Assembly (NCBI GenBank): GCA_032622095.1
Contig: CP136065.1
Location: forward strand, 210,468,151 to 210,532,150
DNA: 64,000 nucleotides
Direction: 5' to 3'
Origin: Siphonodentalium dalli
Taxonomy: Eukaryota > Mollusca > Scaphopoda > Gadilida > Siphonodentaliidae
Shown: positions 59,401-61,400 of the stretch, in pieces
How the letters are laid out: each line of letters starts with the position of its first letter
Position numbering within the stretch: the first letter of the stretch is position 1
Made by a program: the position numbers and the translations under genes
The notes under the pieces: generated by a model
What the model saw: the letters and a program-made list of their open reading frames with translations, nothing else
The model's database searches: none
What the model was told of the DNA's origin: nothing

Positions 59401-60453
59401 GTCAGTGACCCGGATACTAAAATCGATAAAGTGATGCTGAGTTTACTGAGAGCATCTTATAGTGGTCAGATTGAAATGATCACTGACAATTCCAGGATCG
59501 TCCTAAGAGCAGGTATTAACAAGATTTATTCTGTTAGCACATTATTGACGTATATATTCGTGTAGTCTCTGAAACGCCAATGTTAATTTTTCGGAGTTAC
59601 ATCTATAATCCGATGAAAATTCCATTTAGATCAAATAAAATTTTGATAATAGCAGCCCTCATAATTCAGATTGTTTGACTTCGGCAATCCACTATGGCAA
59701 CCCTGTATCGTGGTCCAGTTTTCTTCAGCAAATAACTTCGGCATTGCAGATTGCCATAGTCAATTATGTGGGCTGTAATAGGCATGTTTTTTCTGCTTGG
59801 TTGACATGGCAAACTCTGAGCCAGGAAATTATTCCTGTCAACTATGATGTCCATCATGTCCTTGATAACATTTGCTCTGATTTCAAGCCGTGTGTATCAT
59901 CTATTCTTATCAAAATATTATTCAAACAAGTTCAAATGCATAGGCAACCACTTTATGTTTCTTTTGTGCCTTGAAATAGGGTGTCTGTCATTTGCAGAAT
60001 GAGGTCCCCAGAGGGTGAATTTAGTGATGCTACCCCGCATAGCGGGCTAGCATTACCAAATTCACCCTCTGGGAACCTCATTATGCTGAGGTGTAAGCAG
60101 AATGAGGTCCCCAGAGGGTGAATTTGGTGATGCTAACCCGCTATGCGGGGTAGCATCACTAAATTCACCCTCTGGGGACCTCATTATGCAAATGACAGAC
60201 ACTATTTCAAGGCTTGCCTGTAACAAGCTCTTTCATTCTTTAGGTGATACATTCACTCACAACGAGTTGTTAGCAACATCCTTCCAGTACAGGCATGACG
60301 GATCATCATCTCCAGACAAGGACAGCTTCCAGATAGCCGCTAACGATGGGGTGCAGCAGTCTATCTTATATGGTGACATCACTATCATACAAGTCAGCGA
60401 CTCGACTCCAACCATCGTTACCACAGCATCATGCTTCGTTAAAGTCAATGAAG
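20329..60453 (+). CDS. FRAS1: FRAS1-type extracellular matrix protein gene (24 internal exons, partial)
   Basis: FRAS1 is a large, membrane-anchored basement-membrane protein that acts with FREM proteins in epithelial-mesenchymal adhesion. Its family order is signal peptide, VWC modules, furin-like repeats, CSPG/NG2 repeats, Calx-beta domains, transmembrane segment. The window shows that order: four VWC modules (about residues 1-250 of the visible protein), eight FU repeats (251-635) and about four and a half CSPG-type repeats (636-1264). FREM1-3 lack the VWC and FU parts, so FRAS1 is the best match. Phases join without a frameshift across all 24 exons, all introns are GT-AG, and no stop occurs. 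Missing are the start with signal peptide and everything after the fifth CSPG repeat. Vertebrate FRAS1 is about 4000 residues with about 14 FU repeats, so the FU block here looks shorter. Confidence 0.85.
20481..20850 (+). mobile_element. Family C hAT-like MITE, partial right end
   Basis: Starts about 18 bp after the splice donor of exon a with AAGCTGAATTTAGTGTGTC. The left hairpin (GAGGGTGAATTTAGTGACGC) is complete. The right hairpin is cut off by the start of the repeat at about 20852. Confidence 0.7.
20852..21098. repeat. Family D iterated repeat ('caccagag..atggccc' type), copy 1
   Basis: Carries GTAAGTCTGAACTGAATGGA, GAAATTTGGT and CCAATTTTCACCAGAG units, then a partial second unit, and ends near ACGCCCTAGCAATGCTCTTG. 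Related copies lie at 36660, 42430, 47598 and 61045. It is a mollusc-style interspersed repeat whose class is not established here. Confidence 0.65.
21778..22399. mobile_element. Family G repeat with ATACCCCC / GGGGGTAT ends
   Basis: Begins near AATACCCCCATATAAAATGG and TACTGGATTGACTG, and ends GTGGGGGTATGCTAGCACG then CACACCTCTTGTT. It has internal iterated units (ATGAACCGATTTCAA twice, near 21887 and 22051). A second copy lies at 29655-30147. Confidence 0.6.
22432..22644. mobile_element. Family A palindromic MITE, 213 bp
   Basis: Full-length palindrome flanked by TA (22430-22431 and 22645-22646), with a few substitutions in the outer arm (CAATAATGCCC). Nested in the family C element. Confidence 0.85.
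23538..23791. mobile_element. Family C hAT-like MITE with perfect 8-bp target duplication
   Basis: Compact 254-bp form. Ends CAAGCCTTGAAATAGGG and its complement. Flanks are GCGGAATT at 23530-23537 and 23792-23799, identical. The two inverted hairpins are separated only by GCTGAGGTGTAAGC. This copy shows the element class most clearly. Confidence 0.9.
24030..24510 (+). pseudogene. Degenerate LINE ORF1-like coding remnant
   Basis: Broken reading frames can be followed across several frameshifts: a Lys/Glu-rich coiled-coil-like part (MRETQRKIIENIDTAES), an RKRDITLPK block, then CPIKIIVKSKQIRDKIVKEA. The last string resembles the C-terminal domain motif of non-LTR retrotransposon ORF1 proteins (RPIKV.F...RD.V...A). 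Stops and frameshifts show it is dead. The assignment rests on motif resemblance only. Confidence 0.4.
25054..25266. mobile_element. Family A palindromic MITE, 213 bp
   Basis: Flanked by TA on both sides. Arms match almost completely; the centre is GCTCTCAGTAAGAGC. Confidence 0.85.
25308..25733 (+). mobile_element. Family C hAT-like MITE, full length (CTGAG subfamily)
   Basis: Ends CAAGTCTGAGTTTAGTGTG and CTAAACTCAGGCTTG. Flanks GGTGGATG and GGTGAGTG could be a decayed 8-bp duplication. The central part includes the GAAACTTTGATTCTATTTTT block also present, inverted, in the 10446 copy. Confidence 0.75.
25769..25920. mobile_element. Family C single-hairpin derivative
   Basis: One hairpin only, with ends CGAAATAATGTGTTTGTC and its rough complement CACTATTTCAATGACT. 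It looks like a deletion product of the double-hairpin form. Confidence 0.55.
25921..26990. other. AT-rich intronic sequence, nothing recognised
   Basis: No exon or known family. Near 26725-26815 GTGAACTAATTACCTGG-like text is locally duplicated. Confidence 0.4.
26991..27607. mobile_element. Type B2 TTAA MITE carrying a nested family A MITE
   Basis: Begins TTAACCCTTTCATGACTGG at 26991 and ends CCCGTCATGAAAGGGTTAA at 27607. The first hairpin is interrupted in its right arm (CCTCGCATA / TAAGAGAATG) by a family A copy at 27093-27269, with TA duplicated. The final TTAA is also the first TTAA of the next element. Confidence 0.8.
27093..27269. mobile_element. Family A palindromic MITE, centre deleted
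   Basis: A 177-bp copy with perfect outer arms flanked by TA, lacking about 36 bp of one inner arm. Inserted in the hairpin stem of a B2 element. Confidence 0.85.
27604..28451. mobile_element. Type B4 TTAA MITE with an internal insertion
   Basis: Begins TTAACCCTGTCTATACTTAC, shares GACGAGTAGTTCCC and the GGAAATGTTCAGATAATAAA hairpin core with other B4 copies, and ends near TTGTATAGGAAGAGTTAA. The centre (about 27822-28400) is foreign and includes the palindrome at 27822-27992. Confidence 0.6.
27822..27992. repeat. Palindrome with about 80-bp arms
   Basis: AGAACCGCATGAG at the left pairs with CTCATGCGGTTCT at the right. The arms continue through GTCTGGATT, TTTGTTGGCGGA and GCGATACCTC to the tip GTGCGGGACACAGTCCCGCAC. 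Some arm positions differ by small indels, so it is an old foldback. Confidence 0.8.
28617..29069. mobile_element. Type B1 TTAA MITE, double hairpin
   Basis: Begins TTAACCCTTTACCCAACAG and ends TTTGTTGGGTAAAGGGTTAA. Two inverted 75-bp hairpins at about 28643-28716 and 28851-28921 flank an AT-rich loop of ACATTCTTTAACAATT-type units. The subterminal block GGTTCCAATGATATCCATAT is shared with the other B1 copies. The last TTAA is shared with the following B2 fragment. Confidence 0.85.
29066..29395. mobile_element. Type B2 TTAA MITE, left half plus expanded loop
   Basis: Begins TTAACCCTTTCATGATGGG, has one hairpin (29110-29190), then a long AT-rich stretch of loop-type units (AAAATGATAAAAATTATAAA). 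No right hairpin or terminus is present before exon b, which starts about 20 bp later. Confidence 0.6.
29416..29499 (+). CDS. FRAS1: FRAS1 exon b: VWC 1 end and VWC 2 start
   Basis: 84 bp, phase 0 to 0. Acceptor TATTCTTTCAG, donor AAG/GTAAAT. Encodes GEKLERRDDECCPQCV, the CCPxC end typical of VWC, followed by the first cysteine of the next module (PICIESGVQHK). Confidence 0.85.
29655..30147. mobile_element. Family G repeat directly upstream of exon c
   Basis: Starts near TTATTACTGGATTGACTTTG and ends GTGGGGGTATACCAGCAGCC then GAGTGCAACTTCTTGTT, the same ending as the 21778 copy. The last bases lie within 10 bp of the exon c splice acceptor. Confidence 0.6.
30157..30261 (+). CDS. FRAS1: FRAS1 exon c: VWC 2 core
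   Basis: 105 bp, phase 0 to 0, donor AAG/GTATGT. Encodes DGSLWKSDLCTHCVC, then SGKVSCHHEEC: the W and CxxCxC core of a VWC module. The polypyrimidine tract (CTTCTTGTTATTTTTAG) overlaps the end of a family G repeat. Confidence 0.85.
30277..30439. mobile_element. Family A palindromic MITE, 163 bp, 15 bp after exon c
   Basis: Arms are perfect but the central 50 bp are missing, leaving GGAAATATGGCAACAAGCCA as the tip. Flanked by TA. Confidence 0.85.
30854..30911 (+). CDS. FRAS1: FRAS1 exon d: VWC 2 end
   Basis: 58 bp, phase 0 to 1. Encodes NEITVTRTGDCCPSCVSEQ with the CCPxC closing motif. Donor GTAGGG. Confidence 0.8.
30973..31122 (+). mobile_element. Family C hAT-like MITE, left hairpin only
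   Basis: Starts CAAGCCTGGATATAGTG. One hairpin around GAGGGTGAATGTAGTGAAG. Ends in the central TATAGTCTCAAATTAAC text with no right half. Confidence 0.65.
31702..33896. mobile_element. 2.2 kb non-coding piggyBac-like TTAA element
   Basis: Starts TTAACCCTTATTCCAACG and ends TGTTGGGAAAAGGGTTAA, inserted precisely at a TTAA. No long ORF is present. Inside are a tandem CGTATCGTCTTTTGACGTCT pair (31720-31775) and a duplicated segment with CAGAAACACGTGGTT or ATAGAAACACGTGGTT (about 31949-32005 and 32409-32480). It is too long for a typical MITE yet carries no transposase. Confidence 0.75.
33942..33963. repeat. Poly(A) tract in MITE loop
   Basis: About 22 A residues in the loop of the B3 element. 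A similar tract occurs at 44641-44660 in the related copy. Confidence 0.9.
34129..34905. mobile_element. Type B4 TTAA MITE with nested family H element
   Basis: Begins TTAACCCTTTCTATACTAAA and GACGAGTAGTTCC. The right side resumes at about 34825 with TCTGTCTGCCTTCTGCTTTT and CACCCCTCCAATG as in other B4 copies. Family H (about 34277-34816) sits in the middle. The right terminus is eroded. Confidence 0.6.
34277..34816. mobile_element. Family H repeat with 70-bp-arm palindrome, copy 1
   Basis: Starts near TTATTACATGATCCTACC, contains GGAAATAGTGCCA and CAAAGAGTCTTTATTTAT, and ends with a palindrome at about 34668-34816 (ATCTACAACTCGTCCCCAG mirrored by CTGGGGACTCATTGTAGAT; inner arms CCAGTAAATTAGGTCTGGAC). 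Copy 2 is at 38977-39515. Confidence 0.7.
34906..36306. other. Intronic sequence, nothing recognised
   Basis: No exon, RNA gene or named repeat seen between exons d and e in this part of a 6.5 kb intron. Confidence 0.4.
36307..36431 (+). mobile_element. Family C hAT-like MITE, left hairpin only
   Basis: Starts CAAGCCTGAGTTTAGTGTG and contains one hairpin (GAGGGTGAATTTAGTGACGC mirrored by TCACTAAACTCACCCTC). Confidence 0.7.
36660..37325. repeat. Family D iterated repeat, copy 2
   Basis: Four diverged units of about 155 bp repeat TTCCGNATGATAACT..., AAATTTGGTATG, CAGGTCAAGTTCGAATT and GGTTCCGTCCGCCAATTTT. Two neighbouring units share TCCGACCGATAACTCCAGTT and are nearly identical, so recent local duplication occurred. 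It ends about 100 bp before exon e. Confidence 0.7.
37422..37555 (+). CDS. FRAS1: FRAS1 exon e: VWC 3, first part
   Basis: 134 bp, phase 1 to 0. Encodes GTCMHDNRMMYTRDIW, then CGYCMCDQGNVQC and CEQHECKK. Same phase and length as exon a, which also opens a VWC module. Acceptor TCTAATTTTAG, donor AAG/GTTAGT. Confidence 0.85.
37871..37917. repeat. B4 hairpin core, isolated, perfect 21-bp arms
   Basis: GAAATGTTCAGATAATAAGTT and its exact complement separated by five bases. It is the inner palindrome of type B4 elements without recognisable termini. Confidence 0.85.
38326..38700. repeat. Half type-B hairpin followed by amplified loop repeats
   Basis: Starts with TATAGGTCGCC and TATATAAGAGAATGC then ATTGGCCTAACAA, the right arm of a type B hairpin. 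About 320 bp follow in which CTTACATTCTTTAACAATTT and ATCATTTTTT units are repeated roughly ten times, whereas the loop of intact elements holds one to three. No second hairpin is present. Confidence 0.7.
38741..38827 (+). CDS. FRAS1: FRAS1 exon f: VWC 3 end and VWC 4 start
   Basis: 87 bp, phase 0 to 0. Encodes NEVKVRHPDKCCEECF, then PQKCSYQDEEYF. Acceptor CTGCTTGCAG, donor GTGAGT. Confidence 0.85.
38977..39515. mobile_element. Family H repeat, copy 2
   Basis: Co-linear with 34277-34816, including the terminal palindrome (CCAGTAAATTAGGTCTG mirrored by CAGACCTAATTTACTGG). It lies outside any B4 element, showing H is a separate mobile unit. Confidence 0.7.
39517..39656. mobile_element. Family A palindromic MITE, left arm truncated
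   Basis: Keeps CATTCATCGGAAAGCTCTC, the tip and most of the right arm to TTACTG followed by TA. It abuts the end of family H. Confidence 0.75.
39954..40101 (+). CDS. FRAS1: FRAS1 exon g: VWC 4 core and end
   Basis: 148 bp, phase 0 to 1. Encodes NGELWHPDYCSICEC, then HDGVVTCYKTNCPICP and PGECCGQCQP. This closes the VWC region and leaves in phase 1, the phase used by every following FU exon. Confidence 0.85.
41016..41162 (+). CDS. FRAS1: FRAS1 exon h: furin-like repeat 1
   Basis: 147 bp, phase 1 to 1. Encodes one FU repeat with eight cysteines: ECDEGCRNC, YCTKCPPGKV, CLDKCPESTY and a final C. Acceptor TTATGCAG, donor GTAAGA. Confidence 0.85.
41416..41815. mobile_element. Type B1 TTAA MITE, double hairpin
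   Basis: TTAACCCTTTACCC to GGGTAAAGGGTTAA. Hairpins at about 41565-41641 (with an extra ATA in one arm) and 41717-41791. Confidence 0.85.
41829..42066 (+). mobile_element. Family C hAT-like MITE, right half
   Basis: Begins in the central text (TATGCATTTTATCTT) and ends CTATTTGCAGGCTTG, 54 bp upstream of exon i. Confidence 0.7.
42121..42261 (+). CDS. FRAS1: FRAS1 exon i: furin-like repeat 2
   Basis: 141 bp, phase 1 to 1, eight cysteines: DCHETCDEC, HCTTCMPGLF, CVRQCGYGFY, final C. Acceptor TCTCTCTCAG, donor GTGGGT. Confidence 0.85.
42430..42855. repeat. Family D iterated repeat, copy 3
   Basis: Starts TTATGCACCCATTTTTCAAC and GGGACGTATTATG, with two units of CTGAATGGAATGA(A/T)ATTTGG...CAATTTTCACCA. 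It ends at about 42855 after CGATGCTCTTC. Confidence 0.7.
42965..43108 (+). CDS. FRAS1: FRAS1 exon j: furin-like repeat 3
   Basis: 144 bp, phase 1 to 1, eight cysteines: ACHHDCDTC, QCLSCSNPTQ, CVDMCEERFF, final C. Acceptor CATTCTTGCAG, donor GTGAGT. Confidence 0.85.
43927..44115 (+). mobile_element. Family C hAT-like MITE, left half
   Basis: Starts CATGCCTGCAAATAG, one full hairpin, then TATAGTCTCAAATTAAG and the start of the central text. It ends about 95 bp before exon k. Confidence 0.7.
44209..44349 (+). CDS. FRAS1: FRAS1 exon k: furin-like repeat 4
   Basis: 141 bp, phase 1 to 1, eight cysteines: ACPPMCSSC, FCVGCEAGSS, CLSNCPNGLF, final C. Unlike the other FU exons it ends in C before GTAAGT, so the split codon with the next exon is CGA (Arg). 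Confidence 0.85.
44561..44786. mobile_element. Type B3 TTAA MITE, single hairpin
   Basis: TTAACCCTTTGATTGCCAGG to CTGGCACTCAAAGGGTTAA. One hairpin (44668-44742) after a poly(A) loop. It serves as the empty-site reference for the nested insertion at 31702. Confidence 0.85.
44833..44878. mobile_element. Family C fragment
   Basis: Only TATGCGGGATAGCGTCAC, AAATTCACCCTCTGGGG and ACCTCA remain: one arm of the right hairpin. Confidence 0.65.
44963..45109 (+). CDS. FRAS1: FRAS1 exon l: furin-like repeat 5
   Basis: 147 bp, phase 1 to 1, eight cysteines: RCHPSCHSC, NCTSCHGGAL, CNMACPGGQY, final C. Acceptor TTATTTTTAG, donor GTAAGT. The last 64 bp plus the donor are repeated immediately downstream (45120-45190). 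Confidence 0.85.
45046..45190 (+). repeat. Tandem duplication of exon end plus splice donor (2 x 71 bp)
   Basis: 45046-45116 and 45120-45190 are identical over 71 bp and separated by TAT. Each copy contains the end of exon l and a complete ATG/GTAAGTT donor. The TTAA at the end of copy 2 is the insertion site of the following B1 element. Confidence 0.95.
45189..45578. mobile_element. Type B1 TTAA MITE inserted in a duplicated splice donor
   Basis: The first TTAA overlaps the GTAAGTTAA of the duplicated donor. Two inverted hairpins at about 45331-45404 and 45480-45554. Ends GGGTAAAGGGTTAA. Confidence 0.85.
46078..46230 (+). CDS. FRAS1: FRAS1 exon m: furin-like repeat 6
   Basis: 153 bp, phase 1 to 1, eight cysteines: DCDDGCGAC, KCMNCTDDTE, CVPHCEDGRY, final C. 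It is the longest FU exon, with a few extra residues (IGIEGQIP) between cysteines 3 and 4. Confidence 0.85.
46231..47316. other. Intron, largely unique
   Basis: No known repeat except a short piece near 46458-46530 with ATTTATATAGCACTTTATCC, which resembles widespread metazoan interspersed repeats. Confidence 0.4.
47317..47457 (+). CDS. FRAS1: FRAS1 exon n: furin-like repeat 7
   Basis: 141 bp, phase 1 to 1, eight cysteines: DCGEHCQIC, ECHQCIPPYP, CVESCARGTY, final C. Acceptor TTGATTCCAG, donor GTATGA. Confidence 0.85.
   Translation: MAGSTVRFVRIRLNAISASHLTHYSALIVLRVVHEELTLTEEKTCA
47598..48005. repeat. Family D iterated repeat, copy 4
   Basis: Starts TTTATGTGCCCATAAAATGG and ends GCCACGCCCTAGAGATGCTC. 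Two units. The start and end match copies 1 and 3, so these mark the element boundaries. Confidence 0.75.
48100..48554. mobile_element. Type B3 TTAA MITE, single hairpin
   Basis: TTAACCCTTTGAGTGCCAGG to CTGAAAGAGTTAA, hairpin at 48150-48223. It contains TTACAGACCGTAAATTAGG and AAGCATGCTATAGC-type text shared with the copy at 60536. Confidence 0.75.
48766..48968. repeat. Tandem repeat, about 6 units of 32-34 bp
   Basis: Unit ATAGCTGAAATAATTGTATC plus TCTATACATCAA. The outer units are diverged. Confidence 0.85.
49014..49154 (+). CDS. FRAS1: FRAS1 exon o: furin-like repeat 8 (last)
   Basis: 141 bp, phase 1 to 1, eight cysteines: DCSENCVEC, ECTLCANDTY, CTEECDEGFY, final C. The next exon starts CSPG-type sequence, so this ends the cysteine-rich half. 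Confidence 0.85.
49217..49436. mobile_element. Family A palindromic MITE, full length
   Basis: Near-perfect palindrome from about 49219 (CAGTAATGATCTAAGTAA) to CATTACTG followed by TA. It starts about 63 bp after the exon o donor. Confidence 0.85.
49615..49890 (+). CDS. FRAS1: FRAS1 exon p: first CSPG repeat, main part
   Basis: 276 bp, phase 1 to 1. Encodes VNKWAPKIIVNSSIVVTEGM, then DLNNIWVTDKDSPLDRVTF, PPGNGYI, and FTYSDLRDGKIRFIHQ. The pattern 'EG....I....L...D.D.....F.V...P..G.I.......F...D...G.I.Y.H' is the CSPG/NG2 repeat signature. No cysteines, in contrast with the preceding exons. Confidence 0.85.
49907..50075. mobile_element. Degenerate B2-like single-hairpin MITE
   Basis: TTAAAGCCACACTTTCATGA and GGAGCT on the left, AGCTCCAGTCATGGAAG on the right, with one hairpin around GTGCCAGTGCATTCTC. 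It begins about 17 bp after the exon p donor. Confidence 0.65.
50153..50543. mobile_element. Type B1 TTAA MITE, double hairpin
   Basis: TTAACCCTTTACCCAACAG to GTTGGGTAAAGGGTTTAA. Hairpins at about 50183-50254 and 50331-50402. One extra T precedes the final TAA. Confidence 0.85.
51000..51302. mobile_element. Type B1 TTAA MITE, one hairpin deleted
   Basis: Same termini and subterminal blocks as other B1 copies but only the left hairpin remains. Sequence passes from GGTAAAAAGTGTTAA straight to CTGTAACTATCACAATG. It ends 26 bp before exon q. Confidence 0.85.
51329..51535 (+). CDS. FRAS1: FRAS1 exon q: CSPG repeat 1 end and repeat 2 start
   Basis: 207 bp, phase 1 to 1. Encodes GEVVLKAYDGQMYGQEMVI (the D-G strand closing repeat 1), then IAITKSSKFVAVGDTQTEL opening repeat 2. 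Acceptor TTTCTGCAG, donor GTGAGA. Confidence 0.85.
51560..51775. mobile_element. Family A palindromic MITE, full length, 24 bp after exon q
   Basis: CAGTAATGCCCTAAGTAATC to its complement, flanked by TA. The centre is GCTCTCCCCGAGAGC; the tip bases differ between copies while the arms stay matched. Confidence 0.85.
52079..52334. mobile_element. Type B4 TTAA MITE, intact
   Basis: TTGAACCCTTTCTATACTAA to TTTAGTATAGAATGGGTTAA. Inner hairpin GGAAATGTTCCAATAATAAG mirrored by CTTATTATCTGAACATTTCC. Reference copy for the family. Confidence 0.8.
52378..52631. mobile_element. Family C hAT-like MITE with perfect 8-bp target duplication
   Basis: 254 bp. Ends CAAGCCTTGAAGTAG and CTATTTCAAGGCTTG. Flanked by GGGATGAG at 52370-52377 and 52632-52639. 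Two inverted hairpins joined by TTACACCTCAGCA. Confidence 0.9.
52747..52943 (+). CDS. FRAS1: FRAS1 exon r: CSPG repeat 2
   Basis: 197 bp, phase 1 to 0. Encodes APTHGTIVHKLLKIPVNVFT, LHDLQTGNIVYVHHGR, then DMMDFQASDGYNVINI. The G.I and F...DL..G.I.Y.H signatures are clear. Donor AAG/GTATGT. Confidence 0.85.
52957..53222. mobile_element. Type B2 TTAA MITE, double hairpin, 14 bp after exon r
   Basis: Left end eroded (CAACCCATCCATGTCTGGAG), right end CCACCATGAAAGGGTTAA. Both hairpins have the CTCCC/GGGAG stem variant. Confidence 0.75.
53430..55450. repeat. 62-bp CAT/GTC-rich minisatellite with 248-bp higher-order repeat
   Basis: The core unit (CACATCATCATCATCATTGT, then CATCTACGTCATTGTCATCG, then CCACCATTGTCATCATCACA, AT) is exactly 62 bp and recurs about 23 times from about 53540 to 55000. 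Degenerate CAT-rich flanks with a second local unit lie at 55230-55390. Marker variants (TCATTGCC at 53673, 53921 and 54169) recur every 248 bp, that is, four units. Since 62 is not a multiple of three the frame rotates each unit and all three + frames stay open, producing spurious ORFs up to 600 codons. Confidence 0.95.
55475..55851. other. AT-rich intron end before exon s
   Basis: No element recognised. Confidence 0.4.
55852..56020 (+). CDS. FRAS1: FRAS1 exon s: CSPG repeat 3, first part
   Basis: 169 bp, phase 0 to 1. Encodes ESMIPMVTNNRPGHATVND, then LKIEAVDLKNIKTTDVIY. The sequence is less conserved than repeat 1. The exon end with its donor is present in a second, diverged copy just downstream (56033-56095). 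Confidence 0.8.
55965..56095 (+). repeat. Diverged tandem duplication of exon s end plus donor
   Basis: 55965-56026 and 56033-56095 align from CAAAACCA(C/T)TGA through TATACATTGAT and TAGGGAACCC to a GGAGG/GTACAT or GGAAG/GTAGGT donor, offset 68 bp, with several substitutions. Reading on from the first copy meets a stop in the second, so copy 2 is not usable in frame. Confidence 0.8.
56450..56628 (+). CDS. FRAS1: FRAS1 exon t: CSPG repeat 3, middle
   Basis: 179 bp, phase 1 to 0. Encodes GEILMIVPIPSRGIGHGWEE, then YRFLQRDIDEGRIWYKHKGV (F..RDID.G.I.Y.H signature). Donor GAA/GTAAGT. Confidence 0.85.
56629..57607. other. Intron without recognised elements
   Basis: I see neither a hairpin element nor a family D repeat; this is one of the few clean introns of the gene. 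Confidence 0.45.
57608..57733 (+). CDS. FRAS1: FRAS1 exon u: CSPG repeat 3 to 4 linker
   Basis: 126 bp, phase 0 to 0. Encodes AADTSVPPNILKLQEFHIEI, then PTISPGIRLGIT. Acceptor ATAATTGTAG, donor ACG/GTTAGT. Confidence 0.8.
57865..58130. mobile_element. Type B4 TTAA MITE
   Basis: TTAACACTTTCTATGCTAAA and GACGAGTAGTTAC. Hairpin AAATGTTCAGATAATAAG with a longer loop (CAAAGAACGACAAGGTCG). The right end TTTAGTATAGAAAAG lacks the final TTAA. Confidence 0.75.
58363..58618 (+). CDS. FRAS1: FRAS1 exon v: CSPG repeat 4
   Basis: 256 bp, phase 0 to 1. Encodes VMEHQVAPITTANLAFEDQD, LVYSLTETLGDDEGTI, then IYSFTQENINNNRVIYRPP. The order A..I....L.F.D.D....L.Y.L...G.I and F.Q..I....V.Y matches the family. 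Confidence 0.85.
58700..58722. repeat. Poly(G) tract of 23 bases
   Basis: Follows ATACCCCCTGTAT, the same C-run/G-run arrangement seen at the head of family G and at 14704. The tract may be an expanded remnant of such an end. It could form G-quadruplexes on the + strand. Confidence 0.9.
58927..59197. mobile_element. Family A palindromic MITE with duplicated right arm
   Basis: Starts CAGTAATGCCCTGAATAATT. After the tip (CTCTCACTGAGAGC) the right inner arm is present twice (about 59034-59086 and 59091-59145) before continuing to CATTACTG with TA. It ends 48 bp before exon w. Confidence 0.8.
59246..59512 (+). CDS. FRAS1: FRAS1 exon w: CSPG repeat 4 end and repeat 5 start
   Basis: 267 bp, phase 1 to 1. 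Encodes VSDGQKGKKYPERKFSIKIL (SDG closing motif), PVNNAAPRFYN, then DYAVSDPDTKIDKVML. The +1 frame is open without a stop upstream into the family A MITE as far as 59047. Confidence 0.85.
59966..60216. mobile_element. Family C hAT-like MITE, compact form, 27 bp before exon x
   Basis: Left end eroded (GTGCCTTGAAATAGGG), right end CTATTTCAAGGCTTG. Two inverted hairpins joined by GCTGAGGTGTAAGC as in the 23538 copy. No target duplication seen because the left end has changed. Confidence 0.8.
60244..60453 (+). CDS. FRAS1: FRAS1 exon x: CSPG repeat 5, partial
   Basis: 210 bp, phase 1 to 1. Encodes GDTFTHNELLATSFQYRHDG, DSFQIAANDGVQQSIL, then VTTASCFVKVNEG, where the final EG opens the next repeat. 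The following exon lies beyond the window or was not recognised in the last 3.5 kb. Confidence 0.85.
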
Positions 60454-60535
60454 GTATCATCACTTATATAATGATATTGCCGTCTTACAGATCAGTGACT
60501 GTCATCAACAATCATGATCACAGGTTTATGCTTTC

Positions 60536-60946
60536 TTAAGCCTTTCAGTGCCAGGGGCCGATCTCATCGGCCCTAATTTACGGTCTGTAATTTTTTTTTT
60601 TTGGTTGAATTTTTTTTGGCTATGCTTAAGCATGCTATAGCGAATTTTAAAACAAACTGGATATAACCTTAGGGGCATGTTATAACTCAAAACTATCACC
60701 AAGTATTCATAGTAATAATTTTGATGCCCATGAAAAATGTAAGATTCCCTGGCACTAAACCTACAAAATAAGTCTGTTAAATAATATACGAAAAAATTAT
60801 TAAAATTGTAAATTGTAAAAAATAATAACAATGCATTCTCTTATATATGCAAGGTGACCTATGGTCGACTCGCATATATAAGAGAATGCATTGGCACAGG
60901 GTATATGGGTTGATACAAAAATCGGACCTGGCACTGAAAGGGTTAA
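60536..60946. mobile_element. Type B3 TTAA MITE, single hairpin
   Basis: TTAAGCCTTTCAGTGCCAGG to CTGGCACTGAAAGGGTTAA, hairpin at about 60832-60896. It carries GGCCGATCTCATCGGCCC and the GCATGCTATAGCGAATT text also present in the 48100 copy, in the opposite orientation. Confidence 0.8.
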
Positions 60947-61044
60947 TGTCAATGAATTTGATTACTTATTTTGTGACATTAAATCATACAAGTTATCATC
61001 AATCTCCATTTGTGTCTGTTAATATATCAAATTAACAGAATTTT

Positions 61045-61400
61045 TGATAGAAACGAGCAGTGTCCATCCGTCTGTCTGAAACGTTTGTTTTTCGGATGAT
61101 AACTTGAATACTATTCAACAGAATTTGATGAAACCCAGAATGAGGCCTTCATATGAGAAAGTGCCGATCAAGTTCAAATTTGGACCATTTTTGCCAGAGT
61201 TATGCCAATTTTCCACTTAGAATTTGTTAACTATTTTGTTGTCCGGATGATAACTCAATTATGATTATCCGATAGCTTTAAAATTTAGTATGTTTAATCA
61301 AATGAAAATACAGGTCAAATTCGAATTTGGGTTTTGGTCTGACTATTTCTGACGGAGCTATTCCCCTTTTTCGACTTAGAATTTGCTGATTATTATTCTG
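61045..61400. repeat. Family D iterated repeat, copy 5
   Basis: Diverged units with CGGATGATAACT, CAGGTCAAATTCGAATT and CCCTTTTTCGACTTAGAATT. Confidence 0.55.

Noticed and set aside
27038-60900. Regularly spaced palindromic repeats considered as a CRISPR array
   Set aside because: The repeats are 75-bp hairpins within transposons scattered over introns of a eukaryotic gene, with no uniform spacers and no cas genes.
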